A stretch of DNA of 12,033 nt from an uncultured Porphyromonadaceae bacterium (GTDB lineage: Bacteria; Bacteroidota; Bacteroidia; Bacteroidales; Muribaculaceae). The notes below the pieces were generated by a model that saw nothing but the letters and a program-made list of their open reading frames with translations, did not search any database and was not told the origin of the DNA. The number at the start of each line of letters is the position of its first letter. Within the stretch, counting starts at the first letter, position 1. A program made the translations under genes and the position numbers. Where the stretch lies: assembly GCA_947175225.1 (NCBI GenBank), contig CAMWLX010000064.1:1-12033 (forward strand). Direction: 5' to 3'. Shown piece by piece: positions 1-6,363 of the stretch.

Positions 1-1
1 G

Positions 2-1810
2 GCTACTACTGAGGGGCGGCGTATGGCGGGTGCGAGAGCCCTTTGGAGAGCTAATGGCATGAAGGAGGAGCAATTTGGCAAGCCGATTATCGCGATTGTC
101 AATTCGTTTACTCAGTTCGTGCCAGGACATACACATTTGCACGAAATCGGACAGATTATTAAGAAAGAAATTGAAGCTCTCGGTTGCTATGCCGCAGAAT
201 TCAATACTATTGCTATAGACGATGGTATCGCTATGGGTCACGATGGTATGCTCTATTCCCTCCCATCACGCGACTTGATCGCAGACTCTGTGGAATATAT
301 GGTCAATGCGCACAAGGCGGATGCCATGATCTGCATCAGCAATTGCGACAAGATTACTCCCGGAATGCTTATGGCGGCTATGCGCCTCAATATCCCGACG
401 CTATTTGTGTCCGGAGGCCCGATGGAGGCAGGGCGTGTCGGCGACCGGAAACTCGACTTGATCGACATAATGATAGATTCAGCCGACCCATCGGTCTCAG
501 ACAGCGATGTGGAGGCTCTTGAACGCGAAGGATGCCCGACTTGCGGCTCTTGCTCCGGAATGTTCACAGCCAACTCAATGAACTCTCTCAACGAAGCCAT
601 AGGTCTCGCTCTCCCCGGCAATGGCACAGTACTTGCCACGCACGTAAACCGTATGAAACTGTTTAAGGAAGCTGCACGCAAGATAGTGGAAAATGCATTC
701 AAATATTATCGCGACGGTGATGATTCTGTATTGCCCCGCAACATAGCTACCCGCGAAGCATTCCTCAATGCAATGTCGCTCGACATCGCAATGGGAGGAA
801 GCACCAACACTGTGCTTCATCTTCTTGCCGTTGCTAATGAAGGTGGCGTTGACTTCACTCTCGATGATATTGATGCCCTTTCAAGAAAAGTGCCTGTGCT
901 TTGCAAAGTGGCACCAAATTCTCATTATCATATGGAAGATGTCAACCGTGCCGGTGGTATTCTTTCAATCATGAAGCAACTTGCCGACAAAGGGCTTGTT
1001 GACACTTCAGTCAAGAGGGTGGATGGCAAGACACTTGCCGAAGCAATATCTGATTTTGCAATCGGAGGAAAAACATATAGCGAAGATGCAGATATTCTCT
1101 GGCGTTCGGCTCCAGGACTTGTGCATACCACAGAAGCCGGAAGCCAAACTCTCATGTATCGCGATCTTGATACCGACCGCGAAAATGGTTGTATACGCGA
1201 CTGTGAGCACGCATATGTGAAGGATGGGGGGCTTGCTGTCTTGAAAGGTAATATAGCCAAAGACGGATGCGTAGTCAAGACTGCCGGAGTAGACGAAAGT
1301 ATATTCCGATTTTCCGGACCTGCAAAAGTATTCCATAGTCAAGACGAGGCTGTTGATGGCATACTTGGAGGCAAAGTGAAGAGTGGTGACGTGGTTGTCA
1401 TTACTTTTGAGGGTCCTAAAGGTGGTCCCGGAATGCAGGAGATGCTTTATCCGACGAGCTATATAAAGAGTATGCACCTTGGTAAGGAATGTGCGCTCAT
1501 TACTGACGGACGTTTCTCGGGAGGCACGTCCGGACTTTCCATAGGTCACGTATCGCCCGAAGCAGCAGCCGGAGGCAATATAGGGCTTGTTCGCGACGGT
1601 GACATCATCGATATTGATATTCCTGCCAGAACAATCAATGTGAAGCTTACTGATGAAGAATTGGCAGCTCGCCGCAAGGAAGAAGAGACTTATGGCAAAG
1701 AGGCATTTACACCACGTGGACGCGACCGCCAAGTGAGCCGTGCGCTCAAAGCATATGCAGCAAACGTGACTTCTGCTGACAAAGGTGGAGTGCGCGCACC
1801 AATAGACTAA
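2..1810 (+). CDS. ilvD: Dihydroxy-acid dehydratase, 5' end cut by the window
   Basis: This enzyme dehydrates 2,3-dihydroxy-3-methylbutanoate and its methylpentanoate homologue to the 2-keto acids that precede valine/leucine and isoleucine. It is a cytoplasmic Fe-S enzyme of the IlvD/Edd family. The first ATG is at 23, but the frame stays open to base 2 and reads ATTEGRR before MAGARALW, which matches the conserved N-terminus of IlvD. The real start is therefore just upstream of the window and only about 5-15 residues are missing; 602 residues are visible. Family signatures run in order: NCDKITPGM (about 344-370), CPTCGSCSGMFTANSMN (about 533-583) with the cluster-binding cysteines, FEGPKGGPGMQEM (about 1408-1443) and DGRFSGGTSG (about 1506-1535). 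It is the first visible gene of the ilv run, and its stop codon opens an octamer repeat leading into ilvB. The family assignment is secure. Confidence 0.97.
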   Translation, partial: ATTEGRRMAGARALWRANGMKEEQFGKPIIAIVNSFTQFVPGHTHLHEIGQIIKKEIEALGCYAAEFNTIAIDDGIAMGHDGMLYSLPSRDLIADSVEYMVNAHKADAMICISNCDKITPGMLMAAMRLNIPTLFVSGGPMEAGRVGDRKLDLIDIMIDSADPSVSDSDVEALEREGCPTCGSCSGMFTANSMNSLNEAIGLALPGNGTVLATHVNRMKLFKEAARKIVENAFKYYRDGDDSVLPRNIATREAFLNAMSLDIAMGGSTNTVLHLLAVANEGGVDFTLDDIDALSRKVPVLCKVAPNSHYHMEDVNRAGGILSIMKQLADKGLVDTSVKRVDGKTLAEAISDFAIGGKTYSEDADILWRSAPGLVHTTEAGSQTLMYRDLDTDRENGCIRDCEHAYVKDGGLAVLKGNIAKDGCVVKTAGVDESIFRFSGPAKVFHSQDEAVDGILGGKVKSGDVVVITFEGPKGGPGMQEMLYPTSYIKSMHLGKECALITDGRFSGGTSGLSIGHVSPEAAAGGNIGLVRDGDIIDIDIPARTINVKLTDEELAARRKEEETYGKEAFTPRGRDRQVSRALKAYAANVTSADKGGVRAPID

Positions 1811-1839
1811 ACTCCTAAACCAATAAACCCTTAAACCAA
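1808..1839. repeat. Octamer tandem repeat filling the ilvD-ilvB spacer
   Basis: Four consecutive 8-nt units share the core TAAACC (TAAACT in the first copy) followed by two variable bases. The first unit begins with the TAA stop codon of ilvD and the last ends one base before the ATG of ilvB. The whole 30-bp spacer is therefore repeat. No Shine-Dalgarno sequence is present. Confidence 0.75.
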
Positions 1840-1840
1840 A

Positions 1841-3562
1841 ATGGAAGAGAAGATAACCGGTTCGGAGATATTGATCCGTGCTTTGGCCGATAACGGAGTC
1901 GAATGTATGTTTGGCTATCCCGGTGGTCAGATTATGCCGGTATATGACAAGATATATGAAAACGAGCAGGGTGTGAGGCATTATCTCGCGCGGCATGAGC
2001 AGGGCGCAATCCATGCAGCGGAGGGTTATGCACGTGCTACGGGTCGCACCGGAGTAGTGATCACTACATCCGGTCCCGGCGCGATGAACCTTCTTACAGG
2101 CCTGGCAGATGCGCTTATGGACAGCACTCCGATCGTAGCAATATCCGGGCAGGTAGGCATTACTTTGCTTGGTAAGGATGCCTTTCAGGAAAGCGATGTC
2201 ATATCAAGTGTGCTCCCTGTGACGAAATGGGCTATTCAGGTGCGTCGGCCGGAAGATATTGCCCCTGCTCTAAGCCGGGCATTCTATATAGCAAACTCAG
2301 GTCGCCCGGGACCGGTGGTAATCGATCTTGCCCGGGATGCCCAGATTGGAATGGCTGTCTATGAAAAGCAGAATGCACCCTTCATCCGCAGTTATGAGTC
2401 AGATCCGGAGCCTGCAGAGGGAGCAATTGAGGAAGCTGCACGTCTGATAAATGAGTCGGAGCGTCCACTCGTATTGGCAGGTCATGGAATTATGATTTCC
2501 AAAGCTGAGAATGTGCTGAAAGAGCTTGTAGAAAAAGGTGAACTTCCTGTCGGAAGCACAATGCTTGGACTTTCTGCAATTCCGTCGGATCATCCACAAT
2601 ATGTAGGTATGCTTGGAATGCATGGCAACCTTGGACCAAATATCAACACCAACCGTGCTGACCTTATACTTGCAGTAGGCATGCGTTTCGACGATCGTGT
2701 GACCGGTGCTGTTAATAAGTATGCTCCAAATGCGAAGATAATCCATATTGACATCGACGAAAGTGAATTTGACAAGACTATCAAGTGCGACGTCCATGTG
2801 CATTCGGACGCGCGCAAGGCACTTGAAACGCTTTTGCCACTTGTAGAGAGCAAATCGCGCAAAGAATGGCGTGCCTCCTTCGACCAGCATCGCCGAGTGG
2901 AAGAAGAGCGAGTGATGGCGCGTGAGCTCACATGTGCCGCTCCCGATGGGCGCATGCTGATGGGTGGAGTTGTAAGGAAAATATGCGAAGCATTTGGTAA
3001 TGATGCGGTCATTGTTACTGATGTAGGTCAGAACCAAATGTTTACAGTGAAATATTCTTTGTTTAAGACTACACGTAGTTTTATTTCTTCCGGCGGACTT
3101 GGCACAATGGGTTATGGCCTTCCTGCCGCAATCGGAGCCAAGATAGGAGTGCCGGACAGAAACGTAGTGCTTTTCTGTGGTGACGGAGGTCTGCAGATGA
3201 CTGTGGAGGAACTCGGAATGATAATGGAATATGGCGTGGATGTCAAGATTGTATTGCTCAACAACAACTTCCTTGGCAACGTACGCCAGTGGCAGCATCT
3301 CTTCTTCAAAGGACGCTACAGCAGCACGCCGATGGTCAACCCCGACTTTAAAATGCTTGCAGGAGCTTATGGAATAGAAGCAGCAGACGTGTCTGATGCC
3401 TCGCAGCTTGATGATGCCATAGCCAAAATGGTAGCTTACAATGGGGCGTATCTTCTCAATGTCAATATAGATGAGACGGATATGGTGTTCCCGATGACTC
3501 CCGGTGGCAACGGAGTGGATGAGATATTGCTTAATGAATCTGAATACTATAAACCGGTCTGA
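1841..3562 (+). CDS. ilvB: Acetolactate synthase, large catalytic subunit
   Basis: This subunit condenses two pyruvates to 2-acetolactate, or pyruvate with 2-oxobutyrate to 2-aceto-2-hydroxybutyrate, the first common step of branched-chain amino acid synthesis. The 573 residues have normal family length. The N-terminal ThDP pyrimidine-binding domain (about 5-170) carries YPGG at 26-29 and RHEQGA with the cofactor-activating Glu53. The central FAD-associated domain is at about 190-330. The C-terminal ThDP/Mg domain (about 370-530) has the GDG...NN signature: G447-D448-G449 to N474-N475, then LGNVRQWQ. The start follows the ilvD stop by 30 bp, and the N-terminus MEEKITGSEILIRAL aligns with the usual family start. 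The regulatory subunit gene follows 4 bp after the stop, so translational coupling is likely. No missing residue was noticed. Confidence 0.97.
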   Translation: MEEKITGSEILIRALADNGVECMFGYPGGQIMPVYDKIYENEQGVRHYLARHEQGAIHAAEGYARATGRTGVVITTSGPGAMNLLTGLADALMDSTPIVAISGQVGITLLGKDAFQESDVISSVLPVTKWAIQVRRPEDIAPALSRAFYIANSGRPGPVVIDLARDAQIGMAVYEKQNAPFIRSYESDPEPAEGAIEEAARLINESERPLVLAGHGIMISKAENVLKELVEKGELPVGSTMLGLSAIPSDHPQYVGMLGMHGNLGPNINTNRADLILAVGMRFDDRVTGAVNKYAPNAKIIHIDIDESEFDKTIKCDVHVHSDARKALETLLPLVESKSRKEWRASFDQHRRVEEERVMARELTCAAPDGRMLMGGVVRKICEAFGNDAVIVTDVGQNQMFTVKYSLFKTTRSFISSGGLGTMGYGLPAAIGAKIGVPDRNVVLFCGDGGLQMTVEELGMIMEYGVDVKIVLLNNNFLGNVRQWQHLFFKGRYSSTPMVNPDFKMLAGAYGIEAADVSDASQLDDAIAKMVAYNGAYLLNVNIDETDMVFPMTPGGNGVDEILLNESEYYKPV

Positions 3563-3566
3563 AGCT

Positions 3567-4106
3567 ATGGAAGAACAATTGTTTACGCTAACGGTCTATA
3601 CAGAAAACAGAGTGACCCTTCTTCATCAGATATCCATGATATTCAGTCGTCGCTGTCTCAATATCGAAAGTATGACTGTGAGTGCATGCTCGATAGAGGG
3701 GGTGCATAAATTCACTATCACTTGCCGCTCCACGCGTCTGATGATGGAGCATGTGGTAAAGCAGATAGAGAAGCGAATAGATGTCATCAAGGCATTCCTG
3801 CTCACTGATGATGAGATACTTTTTCAGGAAGTTGCCCTTTATAAGGTGCCTACAGAAAATGTAGTCAATATGGACATTGAGGAGATAGTGCGAAAGCACG
3901 GAGCAAGAGTCCTTGAAATTCATCCGCATTATACCGTATTTGAGAAGACCGGTCACACACACGAGATAAAAGAACTCTACGACCATCTGAAGCCTTTCGG
4001 AATCCGTCAATTTGTGAGATCGGGCAGGATTGCAGTCACTCGCTCATCTCGTGAGTATGTTGATGAATTCTTGGAGTGGAGAGAAAGGGCGGCAAATAAG
4101 AGTTAA
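3567..4106 (+). CDS. ilvN: Acetolactate synthase, small regulatory subunit
   Basis: This ACT-domain subunit activates IlvB and, in most bacteria, confers feedback inhibition by valine. I start it at ATG 3567 (MEEQLFTLTVYTEN), 4 bp after the ilvB stop. The frame also has an ATG at 3504, but that would add 21 residues overlapping ilvB with no family resemblance. The 179 residues comprise an N-terminal ACT domain (about 5-78) and a C-terminal domain (about 85-165) ending in the conserved FVRSGRIAVTR (149-159). An ungapped alignment with remembered E. coli IlvH places N14 at IlvH N11 and N32 at IlvH N29, both valine-site residues. T17 stands where IlvH has Gly14 and H20 where it has Ser17, two positions linked to valine resistance. 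Its feedback behaviour may therefore differ. The stop codon lies in the first unit of a heptamer tract. Confidence 0.95.
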   Translation: MEEQLFTLTVYTENRVTLLHQISMIFSRRCLNIESMTVSACSIEGVHKFTITCRSTRLMMEHVVKQIEKRIDVIKAFLLTDDEILFQEVALYKVPTENVVNMDIEEIVRKHGARVLEIHPHYTVFEKTGHTHEIKELYDHLKPFGIRQFVRSGRIAVTRSSREYVDEFLEWRERAANKS

Positions 4107-4158
4107 GAACCAAGGGTTAAGGGTCAAGAACCAAGGATTAAGAGTCAAGAACCGAGCC
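4103..4158. repeat. Heptamer tandem repeat after ilvN, consensus YYAAGRR
   Basis: Eight consecutive 7-nt units fit YYAAGRR: TTAAG or TCAAG/CCAAG followed by two purines, with the last unit degenerate (CCGAGCC). There is a weaker 21-nt higher-order period of three heptads. The first unit contains the TAA stop codon of ilvN. The unit has no strong inverted repeat, so it does not look like a terminator. Confidence 0.7.
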
Positions 4159-4171
4159 TATTGATAAAATT

Positions 4172-4199
4172 AATTCTCAATTCTCAATTCTCAATTCTA
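4172..4199. repeat. Heptamer tandem repeat AATTCTC x4
   Basis: Three perfect copies of AATTCTC are followed by one copy with a last-base change (AATTCTA). The tract sits in the middle of the 131-bp ilvN-ilvC spacer, 13 bp after the YYAAGRR tract, and its unit is unrelated. Confidence 0.8.
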
Positions 4200-4204
4200 A
4201 ATTA

Positions 4205-4228
4205 TTCAAAAATTCAAAAATTCAAAAT
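4205..4228. repeat. Octamer tandem repeat TTCAAAAA x3 before ilvC
   Basis: Two perfect copies of TTCAAAAA are followed by one with a final-base change. The tract ends 9 bp before the ilvC start codon. The A-rich leader could help ribosome loading in a genus that rarely uses Shine-Dalgarno pairing; that role is inferred. Confidence 0.7.
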
Positions 4229-4237
4229 TATACAGAT

Positions 4238-5281
4238 ATGGCAAAAATGAAATTCGGTTCAGTCGAAGAGACTGTAATCACCAGAGAGGAATTCCCTCTT
4301 GAGAAAGCGCGTGAAATACTGAAAGATGAGACTATCGCAGTGATAGGCTACGGAGTCCAGGGCCCAGGTCAGAGCCTTAATCTCCGCGACAATGGTTTTA
4401 ACGTAATCGTTGGCCAGCGTGAAGGCAAGACCTATGATAAGGCTGTAGCTGATGGTTGGGTGCCCGGCGTGACGCTTTTCTCCATCGAAGAAGCTTGCGC
4501 GAAGGGCACAATCATCATGTGTCTTCTTTCAGATGCTGCGGTCCTTTCCGTATGGCCTACGATCAAAAAGCATCTTACAGCAGGGAAGGCTCTCTATTTT
4601 TCACATGGTTTTGCAATCGCATGGCCTGAACGTACCGGTGTGGTGCCTCCTGCTGATGTTGATGTTATTCTCGTGGCTCCAAAGGGGAGCGGCACGTCGC
4701 TCCGCACCATGTTTCTCGAAGGCCGTGGCCTGAACTCCAGCTATGCCATCGAGCAGGACTATACAGGACGGGCTCTTGAACGCACACTTGCCCTTGCTAT
4801 AGGCATTGGCTCCGGCTATATTTTCGAGACAACTTTCAAGCGCGAAGCCTACAGCGACCTTACAGGTGAACGTGGTAGCCTTATGGGTGCTATCCAGGGT
4901 CTTTTCCTTGCTCAGTATGAAGTGCTTCGTGAGAATGGTCACACTCCTTCAGAGGCTTTCAATGAGACAGTGGAGGAACTCACTCAGTCGCTCATGCCAC
5001 TCGTTGCAAAGAAGGGTATGGACTGGATGTATGCTAACTGCTCCACTACAGCTCAGCGCGGTGCTCTTGACTGGATGACTCCGTTCCACGATGCCATTAA
5101 ACCAGTCATGCAGAAGCTCTACAAGAGCGTATCTGACGGCATTGAGGCTCAGAACTCAATCGACAGCAACTCCAAGCCGGACTATCGCGAAGGTCTTGAA
5201 AAAGAACTCAAGGATCTCCGCGAAAGCGAAATGTGGCAGGCTGGTGCAGTAGTGCGCGGTCTTCGTCCGGAAGGAAACTGA
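4238..5281 (+). CDS. ilvC: Ketol-acid reductoisomerase (NADP+)
   Basis: This enzyme converts 2-acetolactate or acetohydroxybutyrate to the dihydroxy acid used by IlvD, by Mg-dependent alkyl migration and NADPH reduction. The protein has 347 residues, a length typical of short (class I) enzymes. The Rossmann dinucleotide motif is VIGYGVQGPGQSLNLRDNG (35-53), the variant without the histidine and alanine of the usual GYGSQGHA motif. The coenzyme-specificity loop follows at GQREGKTYDK (59-68). The catalytic histidine is H123 in SHGFAI. The knotted C-terminal domain supplies the metal ligands D207 and E211 in SDLTGERGSLMGAI. It starts at the ATG after a 131-bp spacer made mostly of short repeats, so it may share the ilvDBN transcript or have its own promoter; no TAnnTTTG box is visible in the spacer. 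An intrinsic-terminator candidate lies 54 bp after its stop codon. Confidence 0.97.
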   Translation: MAKMKFGSVEETVITREEFPLEKAREILKDETIAVIGYGVQGPGQSLNLRDNGFNVIVGQREGKTYDKAVADGWVPGVTLFSIEEACAKGTIIMCLLSDAAVLSVWPTIKKHLTAGKALYFSHGFAIAWPERTGVVPPADVDVILVAPKGSGTSLRTMFLEGRGLNSSYAIEQDYTGRALERTLALAIGIGSGYIFETTFKREAYSDLTGERGSLMGAIQGLFLAQYEVLRENGHTPSEAFNETVEELTQSLMPLVAKKGMDWMYANCSTTAQRGALDWMTPFHDAIKPVMQKLYKSVSDGIEAQNSIDSNSKPDYREGLEKELKDLRESEMWQAGAVVRGLRPEGN

Positions 5282-5283
5282 TG

Positions 5284-5325
5284 ATAATGCATAATGCATA
5301 ATGCATTGTGAATTATGAATTGAAT
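5284..5325. repeat. Heptamer tandem repeat between ilvC and ribD
   Basis: Three perfect copies of ATAATGC are followed by three degenerate heptads beginning ATT (ATTGTGA, ATTATGA, ATTGAAT). The tract starts 2 bp after the ilvC stop and runs into ribD. On the minus strand its last units encode the final residues and the TAA stop of RibD. Confidence 0.75.
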
Positions 5326-6182
5326 TTGGGGGCAGGGAGACCAGTCTCCAATTTTTTTTCTGCTATTTCGATCTTTACGTCGTCGTAGAGCCCAAGATCG
5401 ATGAAGCTTTGGAGTAGGGTGGGACCTCCTTCTACCATGAGGGATGTCACACCTTCCTTGTATAGTTCGTGCATCTGCTGCTCAAGATTATGTTGCGGCT
5501 CTACGCGGCGAGGTGCATGGCCGGGCCAATGGCGGCAGTCAAGGCGCGGCTTATCTATTTCAAGGGTATTTTTCCCTACCATTATTGCATCTACCATTGA
5601 GCGGCGGCGGTGCATCCATATGGATGATACGGGAGTTGAGAACTTGACAGGATAGGGCTGCCCATCGTTGTCAATACCGGCCATAAATCCATCGGCGCTT
5701 TGAGCCCATTTCAGTTGAATCCAAGGGCGTCCAAGTCGATGGGCAGTCAAAAATCTCACATTTAGGGCATCGCATTCATCGCGAAGCACATTTTCCATCA
5801 CTTCAACACCGGCATCACGAAGCATCCTTATCCCGCGCCCGCTTACTTCAGGGAAGGGGTCGGCACTTCCCACCACTACGCGGGGAATGCCGGTGTCAAT
5901 GATAAGTTTAGCGCAAGGAGGGGTCTTCCCGTAATGAGAGCAAGGCTCGAGAGTCACGTAAATAGTAGAGTCTTTAAGAAGATTTTGGTCTGACTCCTTG
6001 ACCGAACGTATTGCGCAGACTTCTGCATGCGGACCTCCATAGCGGTGATGGTAGCCTTCTCCGATTATCTTGCCGTCGGAAGACACGATAACAGCTCCAA
6101 CCATAGGATTGGGCGACACGAGTCCTTCTCCAAGACGCGCGAGCTGGAGTGCCCGCTTCATATATTTTTTATCAATCTCCAT
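5313..6182 (-). CDS. ribD: Riboflavin biosynthesis deaminase/reductase, shortened reductase half
   Basis: RibD deaminates the pyrimidine intermediate of riboflavin synthesis and then reduces its ribose side chain. The N-terminal zinc deaminase domain (1-145) is complete: H52-A-E54 and PCSHYGKTPPC with C81 and C90 as zinc ligands, plus SPNPMVGA at 23-30. The reductase domain begins at about 152 (RPWIQLKWAQSADG) and retains VDAIMVGKNT (197-206) and the late SLMVEGGPTLLQSFID (247-262). At 289 residues it is well below the usual 350-370. The stretch between HAPRRV (222-227) and the helix before SLMVEGG appears to lack some 40 residues. The C-terminus stops soon after GLPAPK, where homologues continue about 20-30 residues. 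Deaminase function is likely; reductase function is uncertain. The gene is convergent with ilvC and has its own promoter candidate 17 nt upstream. Confidence 0.92.
   Translation of the reverse strand: MEIDKKYMKRALQLARLGEGLVSPNPMVGAVIVSSDGKIIGEGYHHRYGGPHAEVCAIRSVKESDQNLLKDSTIYVTLEPCSHYGKTPPCAKLIIDTGIPRVVVGSADPFPEVSGRGIRMLRDAGVEVMENVLRDECDALNVRFLTAHRLGRPWIQLKWAQSADGFMAGIDNDGQPYPVKFSTPVSSIWMHRRRSMVDAIMVGKNTLEIDKPRLDCRHWPGHAPRRVEPQHNLEQQMHELYKEGVTSLMVEGGPTLLQSFIDLGLYDDVKIEIAEKKLETGLPAPKFNS
5336..5359 (+). terminator. Intrinsic terminator for ilvC, embedded in ribD coding sequence
   Basis: A perfect inverted repeat, GGAGAC (5336-5341) and GTCTCC (5344-5349), is followed by AA and eight T (5352-5359). 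In RNA this would form a 5-bp stem with a 4-nt loop, or 6 bp with 2 nt, ahead of a U tract. The direction fits ilvC. The same bases encode RibD residues 275-283 on the other strand. There is no matching T tract for the ribD direction. Confidence 0.6.
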
Positions 6183-6199
6183 TAGCGATGATTTTTTTA

Positions 6200-6207
6200 C
6201 AAAAGTA
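6200..6207 (-). promoter_or_regulatory. Bacteroidetes -7 box for ribD (TACTTTTG)
   Basis: Read on the minus strand this is a perfect match to the Bacteroidetes -7 consensus TAnnTTTG. It ends 17 nt before the ribD ATG, implying a very short 5' leader and no room for an FMN riboswitch. No clear -33 TTTG is seen at the expected distance. Confidence 0.45.
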
Positions 6208-6317
6208 GTAAAAATCTTTATCTCAGAATGCCCTTATGAGAGTTTATTTTCCTAAAAGTTGTTAAAAACGGCTGAAATGTGAGGATAAGGCGAAAAAAGT
6301 TGTCTTCATATGTCGGT

Positions 6318-6332
6318 TTATTTGGCAAATAA
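6318..6332. promoter_or_regulatory. 15-bp palindrome, possible operator
   Basis: TTATTTG and CAAATAA form perfect 7-bp arms around one central G. The site ends 3 bp before the -7 box of the lipoprotein operon, so a bound regulator would overlap the RNA polymerase footprint. There is no T tract and it precedes a gene, so it is not a terminator. The operator role is inferred from position and symmetry. Confidence 0.35.
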
Positions 6333-6335
6333 TGT

Positions 6336-6343
6336 TAATTTTG
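6336..6343 (+). promoter_or_regulatory. Bacteroidetes -7 box for the envelope operon (TAATTTTG)
   Basis: This is a perfect match to TAnnTTTG, ending 20 nt before the ATG at 6364. A TTTG lies at 6321-6324, but only 11 nt upstream, closer than the usual -33 spacing. The box mirrors the one on the ribD side of the same intergenic region. Confidence 0.5.
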
Positions 6344-6363
6344 CAAGTTGAAAATACGCGATT

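Noticed and set aside
1007..2014. Long minus-strand open frame (335 codons) spanning the ilvD-ilvB junction
   Set aside because: It lies opposite two clearly conserved genes, its translation shows no recognisable domain and is rich in Cys, His and Tyr as expected of a codon shadow, and it crosses the repeat spacer.
2399..3298. Minus-strand open frame (299 codons) opposite ilvB
   Set aside because: Its sense partner has all acetolactate synthase motifs, and the antisense translation resembles no protein family.
3504..3566. Upstream in-frame start for ilvN
   Set aside because: The 21 extra residues are read from the end of ilvB out of frame and have no counterpart in the IlvN family; ATG 3567 gives the expected N-terminus.
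4103..4228. CRISPR array or short phage-type direct repeats in the ilvN-ilvC spacer
   Set aside because: The units are 7-8 nt and contiguous, without unique spacers, and no cas genes are present.
6183..6199. FMN riboswitch upstream of ribD
   Set aside because: The predicted leader is only about 10-15 nt and there is no conserved FMN-element structure between the -7 box and the ATG.
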